From contig CALLCO010000199.1 of NCBI GenBank assembly GCA_937998695.1, positions 1 to 37,187 of the forward strand: a stretch of DNA of 37,187 nt, written 5' to 3'. The position numbers and the translations under genes were made by a program. The notes beneath the pieces are model-generated. The model worked only from the letters and a program-made list of their open reading frames with translations, searched no databases and was not told where the DNA came from. Origin of the DNA: Candidatus Ozemibacteraceae bacterium (GTDB lineage: Bacteria; Muiribacteriota; Ozemobacteria; Ozemobacterales; Ozemobacteraceae). Below, piece after piece: positions 25,660 through 33,057 of the stretch. Position 1 is the first letter of the stretch. Each line of letters starts with the position of its first letter.

Positions 25660-26910
25660 ATGAACCGCCATCCGCTGCTGCTGGCCTTCGCGGTCTTCTA
25701 CGTGCTGCTGGCCATCCTGACCTGGAGCCAGGATGTCACCCGCGCCCCCGACGGCCGCACCGTGCTCACCTTCTGGCATACCTACGGCGACGACGAGACG
25801 GCCGCCCTCAAGGAGATCATCGCCGACTGGGAAAAGCTGCCCGCCAACGCCCGCTGGACGATCCGCCCCATCCGGCTGCCCTTCGACGGGCACAAGCCCA
25901 AGATCCGCACCGCCCTGACCGTCGGGCTCGGCCCCGACATGGCCCGCGTCGACTGGTCGTTCGTCTGCGAGCTGGCCCGCAAGAACGCCTGCGTCGACCT
26001 GAGCACGCTCGGCTTCGACAAGATCAAGGATCAGTATGTGCCCGGACCCCTGCAGACCAACTTCATCGACGGCAAGTACCAGGGCTTCCCGGAACAGACC
26101 AACTGCGTCGCGCTGTTCTACAACAAGTCAATGTTCCGCGACGCCGGTCTCGACCCCGATAAACCGCCCGCCACATGGGACGAGTTCATCGAGATGGGCA
26201 AGAAGTTGACCGACGCGAAGAAGGGCATCTACGCCTTCGGCATGGACAACACCGTCTGGTGGACCCTTCCCTTCTTCAACACCTTCGGGGCCCACATGAT
26301 CTCGGAAGACGGAAAGAAATGCCTGCTCGACTCGCCCCAGGCCATCGCCGCCCTCGAATTGAAGGCTTCGCTGTTCGCCACCCACCAGATCGAGGCGGGC
26401 GCGTGGCGCGCGGGCGGCACGCCGCCCGAACAGGGTTTCCAGAACCAGAAGTATGCGATGATCTTCACCGGCCCCTGGAACCTGCCCCGCTTCGCCAACA
26501 GCAAGCTCGATTTCGGGGTGGGGCTGATCCCGGCGGGGCCGGCCGGCACCAGTTCCAACGTCGGCGGCAACAACGCTGTCATCTTCCGGGCGGGCAAGCA
26601 CCATCAAGCGTGCTTCGACTTCCTCGCCTACTTCACCTCGGCCGAAGTGCAGGCAAAGTGGTGCCAGCGGTTGAACCAAATCCCCGTCAATCTCGGAGCC
26701 TACGACCTGATCAAGGTCGACGATCCGCATCTGAAGGTCTTCCTCGAGCAGATGAAGAGCACCGTCGGGAACCCTGTGGTCACCAGCTTCGAGATGCTCG
26801 AGAATGTGGTTAACCCCGAGATGGAAGCCGTTCTCACCGGCCAGAAGAGCGCCGCCGACGCCATGCGGGATGCCGTCCGCAAGGTCGAGACCAAGGTGCT
26901 GACGTTGTAG
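25660..26910 (+). CDS. Extracellular sugar-binding protein of the ABC transporter
   Basis: The 416-residue product has the solute-binding family 1 pattern: LTFWHTYGDDETAALKEII near the N-terminus, GLGPDMARVDWSF, GFPEQTNCVALFYNKSMF, PPATWDEFIEMGKKL, FTGPWNLPRF and a C-terminal helical end. Residues 5-22 are a hydrophobic signal segment without a lipobox Cys, so the protein is either cleaved to the periplasm or held by an uncleaved anchor. It follows the extended permease by 13 bases, with GGAGGG before its ATG. With the two permeases it makes an importer lacking only the ATPase, which must be supplied from elsewhere (a shared MsmX/MalK-type protein). Substrate unknown. Confidence 0.92.
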   Translation: MNRHPLLLAFAVFYVLLAILTWSQDVTRAPDGRTVLTFWHTYGDDETAALKEIIADWEKLPANARWTIRPIRLPFDGHKPKIRTALTVGLGPDMARVDWSFVCELARKNACVDLSTLGFDKIKDQYVPGPLQTNFIDGKYQGFPEQTNCVALFYNKSMFRDAGLDPDKPPATWDEFIEMGKKLTDAKKGIYAFGMDNTVWWTLPFFNTFGAHMISEDGKKCLLDSPQAIAALELKASLFATHQIEAGAWRAGGTPPEQGFQNQKYAMIFTGPWNLPRFANSKLDFGVGLIPAGPAGTSSNVGGNNAVIFRAGKHHQACFDFLAYFTSAEVQAKWCQRLNQIPVNLGAYDLIKVDDPHLKVFLEQMKSTVGNPVVTSFEMLENVVNPEMEAVLTGQKSAADAMRDAVRKVETKVLTL

Positions 26911-26999
26911 ACGACGGCCCGGCGCCCCCGCCCGCGGCAGCGCCCGAACCGTCACCGCCTGGCCGGCGAGGCCGGCCCCGCCTCAAGGAGGCATGACAG

Positions 27000-27281
27000 A
27001 TGGAAAACCGCTCCGACCTGGTCGTCCGCATCGACCAGACCGAGCACGGGCACCAGGTGCAGGTCTCGCTGCTCACCCGGGTCCTCGATTTCTTCAAGCC
27101 CGAAGACGAGGTGCGGGTCGAATGGACCAGCCCGCAATACGAGCGGGTCGACGTCCTGTGGGGGCTGGTGACCTGGGAGAAAGGCGAGCGGCGCACCATC
27201 GTCATCCGGGGCAAGCCGGGCTTCTGCGCCGCCGTGCTCGACAACCTGCGGCGCCAGGGGCAGCTGCGACAGCTGCCATGA
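27000..27281 (+). CDS. Small uncharacterised protein coupled to acpS (93 aa)
   Basis: The start at ATG 27000 has AAGGAGG at 26985-26991 with an 8-base gap. An alternative ATG at 26993 is only one base from the ribosome site and opens the acpS frame, so it is rejected. The translation is beta-rich and charged (SDLVVRIDQTEHGHQVQVSL; VRVEWTSPQYERVDVLWGLV; RRTIVIRGKPGF) with no membrane segment, signal or Cys motif. I do not recognise the family. Its TGA overlaps the acpS ATG (ATGA at 27278-27281), so the two are translationally coupled. It follows the sugar transporter by 89 bases and may be read from the same transcript. Confidence 0.75.
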   Translation: MENRSDLVVRIDQTEHGHQVQVSLLTRVLDFFKPEDEVRVEWTSPQYERVDVLWGLVTWEKGERRTIVIRGKPGFCAAVLDNLRRQGQLRQLP

Positions 27282-27673
27282 TCCTGGGCGTCGGCATCGA
27301 CCTGGTCGAGCACGACCGGTTCGGGGCGGTGCTGGAGCGCCACGGGAAGCGCTTCCTGGGCAAAGTGTTCACGGCCCGCGAGCTGGCCGAGGGCGAGGCC
27401 AGCCAGCGTGGGCCGCAGGGGTGGGCGGCGCGGTTCGCCGCCAAGGAAGCGGTGTTCAAGGCCCTCGGGTTCCCCGGGTTCATGGCCTGGCACGAGATCG
27501 AGCTGCTGCGCCAGGAGCGGCCCTTTCCCGAAGTGGTGCTGGGCGAGCGCTATGACGCCTACGCCACGCGGCGCGGGCCCTGGCGCTTCCACCTGTCGAT
27601 CACCCACTCGCGCACCGCCTCGGCCGCCGTGGCGATCTGGGAAGGCCTTCCCCCGCCGCCCGATGAAGACTGA
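27278..27673 (+). CDS. acpS: Holo-[acyl-carrier-protein] synthase
   Basis: The 131-residue product has both phosphopantetheinyl transferase motifs: GVGIDLVEHDRF (Asp8, magnesium) and FAAKEAVFKALG (Glu near 58 and Lys). It transfers the 4'-phosphopantetheine arm of CoA to the Ser of acyl carrier protein, activating fatty-acid synthesis in the cytosol. Length and layout are those of normal AcpS. Translation is coupled to the 93-residue gene before it. A possible terminator hairpin follows at 27686-27719. Confidence 0.93.
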   Translation: MILGVGIDLVEHDRFGAVLERHGKRFLGKVFTARELAEGEASQRGPQGWAARFAAKEAVFKALGFPGFMAWHEIELLRQERPFPEVVLGERYDAYATRRGPWRFHLSITHSRTASAAVAIWEGLPPPPDED

Positions 27674-27685
27674 CGGCCGGTTCTT

Positions 27686-27719
27686 GCAGGTGGGCAGCCC
27701 AGCCGGGAAGCCCATCTGC
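27686..27719 (+). terminator. Hairpin after acpS
   Basis: GCAGGTGGGC (27686-27695) pairs with GCCCATCTGC (27710-27719), ten pairs with one G-U and a 14-base loop. There is no T-run, so it is at best a weak or Rho-assisted terminator. Confidence 0.35.
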
Positions 27720-27990
27720 CAGGAAGAGGTCAGGGTGTTTGAAAGAATCAGCAGTTCCGGGTATCAATTCCCTTGGGGGGCTGGGGAACCGCCACCCGCG
27801 CCACCGCCACCGCCTTTACCCTTCGGAGTGGGCAGCTCATTCAACAGCACGCGATAGCGGCTGGAGAAGGGTTGGAGTCGCGGCCGACCTGCCAGAGACG
27901 GGGCGTCCGACCACCCCACGGGGTGACGCAGGCTCCCCAAAACCGCTCCAGATCGCCAAGCGAGAGACTCCTGGCACGTCGGTTCGGCAG
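27720..27990. other. Non-coding gap before tRNA-Arg
   Basis: Frames here are short and proline/arginine-rich on both strands. I see nothing besides the tRNA promoter that follows. Confidence 0.5.
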
Positions 27991-28019
27991 TTGAATTGGC
28001 GCCCTCATTGTGATACCAT
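27991..28019 (+). promoter_or_regulatory. Promoter of tRNA-Arg
   Basis: TTGAAT (27991-27996), exactly 17 bases, then TACCAT (28014-28019) preceded by TGA. The start point would be near 28026, four bases before the tRNA. Confidence 0.65.
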
Positions 28020-28029
28020 GGCGGACAAT

Positions 28030-28103
28030 GCGCCCATAGCTCAGCTGGATAGAGCGACAGCCTCCGGAGCTGTAGGCCAGAGGTTCGAATCCTCTTGGGC
28101 GCG
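28030..28103 (+). tRNA. tRNA-Arg (anticodon CCG)
   Basis: A full cloverleaf of 74 bases: acceptor GCGCCCA/TGGGCGC, D-stem GCTC/GAGC, anticodon stem ACAGC/GCTGT with loop CTCCGGA (anticodon CCG at 28064-28066), T-stem AGAGG/CCTCT with loop TTCGAAT, discriminator G. CCA is not encoded. It reads the Arg codon CGG, which is frequent in this GC-rich genome. A run of seven T (28104-28110) follows directly and may end transcription. Confidence 0.97.
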
Positions 28104-28145
28104 TTTTTTTCTGCCAATTTTTCGAGGCCCTAAATCAACAGCTTC

Positions 28146-28331
28146 ATGATCCTGGCGCTGTTCATACCCATGGTGGCTGACACCGAGGGCAACGTGGGCA
28201 GCCAATCGGCCACTGTTATCGTCCGGGCCTTGGCGGTACGCGAAGTCGCGTTCAAGGATATCGGAACGATCCTGTGGGAAGAATTTCAGATCGCATTGCT
28301 CCTGAGCGTCGTACTGGGCCTGCTCTCCTAG
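28146..28331 (+). pseudogene. Remnant of an MgtE magnesium transporter
   Basis: The 61-codon frame encodes only one or two membrane helices of MgtE: LALFIPMVADTEGNVGSQSAT, then VIVRALAVREV and a hydrophobic end (IALLLSVVLGLLS) before TAG. The GN-x-GSQ-x-T pattern lies in the pore region of MgtE. Full MgtE has about 450 residues with an N domain, CBS pair and five helices; everything else is missing here. The frame is closed by TAA at 28131 upstream, and no ribosome site is seen. It lies 42 bases after tRNA-Arg and 11 bases before a MITE-like element, so it is probably a leftover from deletion or integration at this tRNA. Confidence 0.75.
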
Positions 28332-28342
28332 GGAAAAGTGAT

Positions 28343-28462
28343 GAGCCTGTTGCATGAATCGGTTTTTTGCTCGTCGTGTACATAACGCCCCTGATCCGAT
28401 AGGCATCTCCGAATGGACGGTACACGAACATGGGCTGTTTTGGGCCTTCGCGCAACAGGCTC
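28343..28462. mobile_element. 120-bp MITE-like element with terminal inverted repeats and TGAT duplication
   Basis: The left end GAGCCTGTTGCATGAA (28343-28358) and the right end, read on the other strand, GAGCCTGTTGCGCGAA (28462-28447) match in 14 of 16 bases, including 11 consecutive at the tip. The element is flanked on both sides by TGAT (28339-28342 and 28463-28466), as expected for a 4-bp target duplication. An inner inverted repeat CGTGTA/TACACG (28375-28380, 28421-28426) adds fold-back symmetry. It has no coding capacity, so it would need a transposase in trans; a DDE transposase of an IS5- or IS701-like group is one possibility. Confidence 0.75.
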
Positions 28463-28528
28463 TGATGTTCCTTAAATGGAGCCCCGCAGACACCACCCAG
28501 GAACCGGAGGTGCGCTTCCAGGCAAGGC

Positions 28529-30397
28529 TCAGGACGCCTTGGAATCGTCTCCGGAGGGTGATGTTCCGGGATCGTCCAGTGAGTTCGGGGAATGCTGGGT
28601 GGTCGTGGGCGCATCCCCGGGTAGAGCAGGGGGAGGAGGGGGAGCGGCTCGTGGCGTCCGGCCGGGGCCGGGTGCCCCTCCCGTGGTTGAGGTATCGGAA
28701 GATGGCGGGGTGTCGGCGGAAGGCGCGGGTGGGGGCTGGGGAGCGGGATTCGCCGAGAACAGGTTCAACAGGAAGGGGAGCACGCTTCCCTTCACCGTTT
28801 CCTTGAGCGAGCCCATGGCCTCTTTCATCGCGTCGGGCAAGGTTTCGGCCTGGTCCTTGACGGTCGATTTCAGGGTCGAGACGGTATCTTCGACGACACC
28901 CTGCAACTGCTCGACCTTGCCTTTGACCTTGTCCTCGAAAAAACCGGCGACCGAGCCGGTCAGCCCTTCGACCAGGCCGGGCTTTTCGCCGCGCAGGGCA
29001 CCCGCCGTGGCGGTGTGTCCCGCCGCTTCGGCCAGATCGATGGCCGTCTTGCCGTTGGCGTCAGGGGCCTGGGGGGCGAATCCTTCCTGCATCAGATACC
29101 GAACGGTGTCAGTGGCCCCGGCGGCGGCCGCCACATGCAACAACGTGGCCTGGCCGGCGGCGGCCAGGGTGATCTGCCGGTTGGCCCCGTGATGGAACAG
29201 CATCTTCAGCGAGTCGGGGCGGGGCCGGGCGGCCGCCAGCAGAGCCGGGGTGTAGCCCTCGGGATCGATCGGGTCCGGATCGGCGCCGACGGTCAGCAGG
29301 TCATCAAGAATGCCGGTCTGGCCATCAGCCGCGGCCCAGTGCACAGCGGTGCGCCCGTCAGGGGCGGTCTGGTGCAGATCGGCTCCCACCTCGACCAGGT
29401 AGCGCACCACCTCTCGCTGTCCCACCGCCACCGCGGCCAGCAACGGCGAAACGCCGTGCTCAGCCATGGTGAGGAGTGGGTCGGCCCCTCCTTGCAGCAG
29501 CACCCGGCACATCTCGGGGTTCTTGGTGGGAATGGCCGAGACCAGCGCGGGAGCCGCCGGCCAGGGCAGCCCGGGCAGATCGACGAACGCATTGGGGTCG
29601 GCCCCACGGCTGAGCAGATCTCGGGCGGTCGACAACTGCCCATGCAGGATCGCCTCGAGCAGGGCGCGGTTAAGATCGGGCCGCGTCGGTCGCTCGACCC
29701 GGCGTTGCCGCTCCGCCGCGAACCGCGCCGCCCCGTGCTCGAGGTGCGACGCCGCCTGGTTCCGATCGTCGGCCTCGACCTCCGGGTTGCGGGTCACCGC
29801 CTGCAGGTGGGGCACCATCGTCTGCAGGTACAGGAACACGGTCGGCCGCGGGGCCTTCTCGAAATGCGCCAGCAGAAACCGGAACCCAGCATTGAGCAGC
29901 CAGGCGATGCCGGTTTCGCGGCCGAGATCGGCGAGAGCCCGGGCGTATTCCCAGTTCAGGGCATCCCCCCCACAGCGGTTCAGGAACAGGCAGGTGTTGT
30001 TCCAGGTGTTGACCTGCTCGCGCAGATCGCCTTTGGTTCCTTTCTTGTGGCGCAGGCACAGACGGCCAAACCGCAACACCTCGTGTGGCTTGCCCAGGTG
30101 CGAGGCGATCTCCGAAGCGACCGACAACCGCCAGACGTAGTTCTGGGGCTGATCGCAGTAAGTCACCCGGACGGTTTCGTGGAACTGGTCCCAGGCTTTC
30201 TGGTACTCTTTGAGGAAAAAGAGGCTGCGGAACTGATAGTGCCGCACCCACCCGAACTCGACCGGGTCGATGGACGGGGCCTCGGCCAGCATCGCCTCCT
30301 TCAATGAGGTGGCGATCAGCAGGGTGGTCGTGTGGTCTCCACTCTCCGCCGCCTTGACCAGCGCCTGGAACCGCTGCCGGATATCGGGTGAACTCAT
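28529..30397 (-). CDS. Ankyrin-repeat protein with an amphipathic C-terminal segment (622 aa)
   Basis: Residues 1-230 form an all-helical region (LKEYQKAWDQFHETV; HLGKPHEVLRFGRLCL) that looks TPR-like. Then come about six ankyrin repeats (about 235-455), including LLEAILHGQLSTARDLLSRG, GRTAVHWAAADGQTGILDDL and GKTAIDLAEAAGHTATAGAL. Residues 470-550 are an amphipathic helix region (KVEQLQGVVEDTVSTLKSTV) followed by a hydrophobic VLPFLLNLF, and the last 65 residues are a Pro/Ser/Thr/Asp tail. No signal peptide. Ankyrin proteins mediate protein contacts; the amphipathic segment suggests membrane surface binding. It follows the PheA-like gene by 46 bases and may be in the same operon. The partner is unknown. 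Confidence 0.88.
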   Translation of the reverse strand: MSSPDIRQRFQALVKAAESGDHTTTLLIATSLKEAMLAEAPSIDPVEFGWVRHYQFRSLFFLKEYQKAWDQFHETVRVTYCDQPQNYVWRLSVASEIASHLGKPHEVLRFGRLCLRHKKGTKGDLREQVNTWNNTCLFLNRCGGDALNWEYARALADLGRETGIAWLLNAGFRFLLAHFEKAPRPTVFLYLQTMVPHLQAVTRNPEVEADDRNQAASHLEHGAARFAAERQRRVERPTRPDLNRALLEAILHGQLSTARDLLSRGADPNAFVDLPGLPWPAAPALVSAIPTKNPEMCRVLLQGGADPLLTMAEHGVSPLLAAVAVGQREVVRYLVEVGADLHQTAPDGRTAVHWAAADGQTGILDDLLTVGADPDPIDPEGYTPALLAAARPRPDSLKMLFHHGANRQITLAAAGQATLLHVAAAAGATDTVRYLMQEGFAPQAPDANGKTAIDLAEAAGHTATAGALRGEKPGLVEGLTGSVAGFFEDKVKGKVEQLQGVVEDTVSTLKSTVKDQAETLPDAMKEAMGSLKETVKGSVLPFLLNLFSANPAPQPPPAPSADTPPSSDTSTTGGAPGPGRTPRAAPPPPPALPGDAPTTTQHSPNSLDDPGTSPSGDDSKAS

Positions 30398-30443
30398 GGC
30401 GGGGGTTTTCCCAGGCAGCGGGACAGGACCTCAGGCCCGTCCT

Positions 30444-31517
30444 TCACTTCATGACCGGATAGGTGCCCAGCCACTGGAACAGCTGGCTCTCGGCGGCAAG
30501 GCCGGCCAGCAGCGACTCCCGCTTCTTGGCGTCACCCGTGCAGGCGAAATCGAGCAGGAACAGATCCTGCCAGGGCTTGCCGGTGAAGGGGAACATCTGG
30601 ATGCCTAACAGGTTGCACCGGTGTTCGTGGGCTACCCCCAGCAACCGGTGCAGAGCGCCGGGTTCCTGACGGAGCGTACATCCCACGGTGGTCTTCATGC
30701 CCTTGGCGGTCTCCCGCTCGGCTTTTCCTGAGACGGTCACGCACCGGCGCGGGATATTGGTGTTCGGCTCGAGGTTGCCCTGAATGAGATGATGGCCCAG
30801 GGTCTTGGCCACCCCTTGCGGCAGCAGGCCGGCGTTGGGCAGGTTCTCGACCAGGTTCTCGATGATCTCCTCAACTGAGCGGCAGATGATGATGCGCACG
30901 GGGAACGACAACGACAGCACCCAGTGCCGCAGCGTGGTCAGGGTCTCGCGGGTGGTGAACAGATCGGTCACCTCGGGCAACTCTATGGGCTGGGCCGACA
31001 CCAGCGAGAACCGCGGCAGATACGACGTCTCGGCGATGATCTGCAGTTTCCCGGCCAGGAGGGCTTCGAGCAGCAGGTTGATGTCAGGGCTGGCCGGACC
31101 CAGGTGCAGAAAGGCCATCGCCTGCGGGTCTTTCTTGACGGCCTCGACCACTTCATCGCCACCTTCGACGGCGGTGAAGACGGTGCTGGAGCCGAACTGG
31201 GCCAGCGCGGCGTCGTGCACCCACCCGTAGCGTTCCCCCAACACGATGGTGCGGTCCTGCGATTGGAGCTGACGGCACGCGGAGATGATCTCCCCGAACA
31301 CCGCCCGCAGCGACCCGGTGGGAAAGGGCCCCTGATGACCCTGGGTGACCTGGGCCAGCACCGCGTTCTCGCGGGCCGGCATGAATACGCTTTCCCCACT
31401 TTCGGCTTTGGTCTGCCCGAGGCTGAGGGCGAGGCGGGCTCGCTGGTCGAGGAGGTCGACGATCTGGGCATCGATCTTTTCGATGGACTCACGGGGGGCT
31501 TGCTTGGCGCTACTCAT
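30444..31517 (-). CDS. PheA-like three-domain protein (chorismate mutase / prephenate dehydratase-like / ACT), motifs degenerate
   Basis: The 357-residue product has the order of a bifunctional P-protein: a chorismate mutase helix bundle (about 10-88: IEKIDAQIVDLLDQRARLAL, with Lys37 and the Arg/Glu pair near 49-50), a prephenate dehydratase-like domain (about 90-264: VFTAVEGGDEVVEAV; VENLPNAGLLPQGVAKTL) and an ACT domain (about 270-357: EPGALHRLLGVAHEHRCNLLG). The catalytic TRF triad of dehydratases is replaced by PRR (256-258), and the ACT ESRP phenylalanine-binding motif by QMFP (307-310). It may therefore be a chorismate mutase with a regulatory relic, or a protein with a new role. ATG at 31517 overlaps the end of thyX by eight bases and has AGGAGC upstream. 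Confidence 0.8.
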   Translation of the reverse strand: MSSAKQAPRESIEKIDAQIVDLLDQRARLALSLGQTKAESGESVFMPARENAVLAQVTQGHQGPFPTGSLRAVFGEIISACRQLQSQDRTIVLGERYGWVHDAALAQFGSSTVFTAVEGGDEVVEAVKKDPQAMAFLHLGPASPDINLLLEALLAGKLQIIAETSYLPRFSLVSAQPIELPEVTDLFTTRETLTTLRHWVLSLSFPVRIIICRSVEEIIENLVENLPNAGLLPQGVAKTLGHHLIQGNLEPNTNIPRRCVTVSGKAERETAKGMKTTVGCTLRQEPGALHRLLGVAHEHRCNLLGIQMFPFTGKPWQDLFLLDFACTGDAKKRESLLAGLAAESQLFQWLGTYPVMK

Positions 31518-32229
31518 GGTCTGCTCCTGGTGTCCGGTTGGGGGCGGCGAGGATCTTGGGAAAGCGGGGACAGGCGGTGTCGTGTTCCCGGCAGTAGGGG
31601 CGCTCATACCCGCACGGGGCCCCCGCCGTCTGGAAGATGCGCGGGGCGACCGCCCGCACGGCCGCCAACATCTGGTGAGCCAGGTGGCGGATCTCCCACT
31701 GGGCTTTCTGGCAGCAGCGCTGCTCGAAGAAGGTGAACAGGCTGCGGGCGTTCAGGGTGAAGATCAGCTTGGTCTCGACCGCGTTGGGAAAGACGTAGCG
31801 GGCGTCTTCGGGTGGCATGCCGAGGGCCAGCAGGCCGCGATAGGCGGCGAGGGCATGCTCGGTGGCGCTCTTGAACTGGGCCACCGCCTCTGGGTTGTCG
31901 CGGATGGAAGGCGGCACCACGTAGGGGAGCTGATCGAGCTTGAGATACTCGACGTAGCGTTGGCTCTCTTGCGAATACGAGGCGATGCGGTGCCGTACCA
32001 GCTGGTGCGAAAGAGCCCGCGACACGCCGTCGACACTGAAGGTGAACGAGACGTGTTCAAAAGGGGAGAGGTGGTTGCGCAGCCGCAACAGGCCAAGCAG
32101 ACGATCGACCTCGGCCTCGCCCATCTTCTGGTCGATGGCGGCGGCAGGCAGGCTGGAATAACAGCGACGGGCGGCCAGGGCCACCAGCCGGTCGGGGTCG
32201 GGAGTGTGCTTCAACAGGTGGATATGCAC
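31510..32229 (-). CDS. thyX: Flavin-dependent thymidylate synthase
   Basis: The 239-residue product contains the ThyX signature RHRIASYSQESQRY (79-92) that binds dUMP and FAD, and the later FTLNARSLFTFFEQRCC and AQWEIRHLAHQM helices. It methylates dUMP to dTMP with methylene-tetrahydrofolate and NADPH, replacing ThyA. The start codon is GTG at 32229-32227. The C-terminus carries an added Cys-containing stretch (CGYERPYCREHDTACPRFP) seen in some ThyX relatives. The 3' end overlaps the PheA-like gene. The upstream 97-base gap contains a GC-rich hairpin. Confidence 0.95.
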   Translation of the reverse strand: MHIHLLKHTPDPDRLVALAARRCYSSLPAAAIDQKMGEAEVDRLLGLLRLRNHLSPFEHVSFTFSVDGVSRALSHQLVRHRIASYSQESQRYVEYLKLDQLPYVVPPSIRDNPEAVAQFKSATEHALAAYRGLLALGMPPEDARYVFPNAVETKLIFTLNARSLFTFFEQRCCQKAQWEIRHLAHQMLAAVRAVAPRIFQTAGAPCGYERPYCREHDTACPRFPKILAAPNRTPGADHE

Positions 32230-32267
32230 GGGGATCGTCGATCCTCTGGGCTCCCGGGCCCGCTGCC

Positions 32268-32318
32268 CCGGCCCGGCCGACCGGCCCCTGAGGAAGGAGG
32301 CGGGTCAGGCCGGGCCGG
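32268..32318 (-). other. GC-rich hairpin between rpmE and thyX
   Basis: CCGGCCCGGCC (32268-32278) and GGCCGGGCCGG (32308-32318) are perfect 11-bp complements with a 29-base loop. There is no T-run. It could attenuate or protect the transcript after rpmE. A second short hairpin (GGATCG/CGATCC) lies at 32232-32244, just before the thyX start. Confidence 0.5.
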
Positions 32319-32326
32319 CGAGAACG

Positions 32327-32632
32327 TCACGCTTCGGGAGTGGGTTCGGGGGTCGCGGGGGCGGGCGCCGCGGCGGCCTTGGGGCGGCGGGTCTTCTTCT
32401 CTTTGGCGGCGGCGGCCTGGGCGGCGGCGGCCTTCTGGGCATCGACCTTGGCCTGGAACCGCTCGACGCGGCCGGCGGTGTCGACGAAGCGCTGGGTGCC
32501 GGTGAAAAAGGGATGGCAGGCCGAGCAGACCTCCACCTTCAGTTCCTTGGAGGTGGACATGCTCTCGAAGGCATAGCCACAGGCACAGGTGACGTTGATC
32601 TTGTGGAATTCGGGATGGATCTTGGGCTTCAT
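32327..32632 (-). CDS. rpmE: 50S ribosomal protein L31 with a C-terminal Ala/Lys/Pro tail
   Basis: Residues 1-65 are a normal zinc-type L31 ([20 protein letters not shown]; Cys16, Cys18, Cys36, Cys39; [20 protein letters not shown]). The last 36 residues are a low-complexity tail of Ala, Lys and Pro that standard L31 lacks. ATG 32632-32630 is chosen because the extension upstream overlaps the STAS gene and is not L31-like; GGACC lies nearby. L31 bridges the large and small subunits. It sits 28 bases after the STAS gene, in the same direction as thyX. Confidence 0.95.
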   Translation of the reverse strand: MKPKIHPEFHKINVTCACGYAFESMSTSKELKVEVCSACHPFFTGTQRFVDTAGRVERFQAKVDAQKAAAAQAAAAKEKKTRRPKAAAAPAPATPEPTPEA

Positions 32633-32660
32633 GGGACAGGTCCTTTCAAAAAACGTTGGT

Positions 32661-33032
32661 TTAGAGCTCTTTTTCAGCCTCTTCCAGGCTGTCATACGTC
32701 TTGATGATGTGTTGCAGCTGGATGAGTTTGAAAATGCCATAGATGTAGGCGTTGAGATTGACCAGGATGAGGTCGCCGCCCGCGTCCCGCAGCTTCTTGA
32801 GGGTGCCGATGAAGAAGCCGAGACCGGACGAGTCGATATAGTTCATCCGCTCGAGGTCGAGGACGATCTTGACCTTGCCCTCGTTGACCAGGCCGTTGAT
32901 GCGCTCCTTGGCCAGAGGAAGGGTCCACATGTCGAGATCGCCGATCAGGGAGAGGATGGTATAGCCCTTAACGCCGTCACGGCGATCGAAGGACAGTTTC
33001 TCTTTCCCGCCCACGGTTTTCTGGTCTGCCAT
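32661..33032 (-). CDS. STAS-domain anti-sigma factor antagonist
   Basis: The 123-residue product has the STAS fold pattern: [19 protein letters not shown], then [20 protein letters not shown] with the phosphorylatable Ser68 in D67-S-S-G, and [17 protein letters not shown]. Such proteins bind an anti-sigma kinase when unphosphorylated and release the sigma factor. No partner kinase or sigma gene is in the window. The gene is separated by 25 bases from a ComFB-like gene, with AAAGGGG before its ATG, and lies downstream of a sigma-54 activator. The N-terminal 15 residues are an additional basic stretch. Confidence 0.92.
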   Translation of the reverse strand: MADQKTVGGKEKLSFDRRDGVKGYTILSLIGDLDMWTLPLAKERINGLVNEGKVKIVLDLERMNYIDSSGLGFFIGTLKKLRDAGGDLILVNLNAYIYGIFKLIQLQHIIKTYDSLEEAEKEL

Positions 33033-33057
33033 TTGATTCCCCTTTCACCTATTCAGG

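Noticed and set aside
28030-28103. Phage or island attachment duplication of the tRNA-Arg 3' end
   Set aside because: I found no second copy of the T-arm/acceptor end in the window.
28354-28806. Plus-strand frame after the MITE-like element
   Set aside because: Runs into the antisense of the ankyrin gene; no ribosome site or domain.
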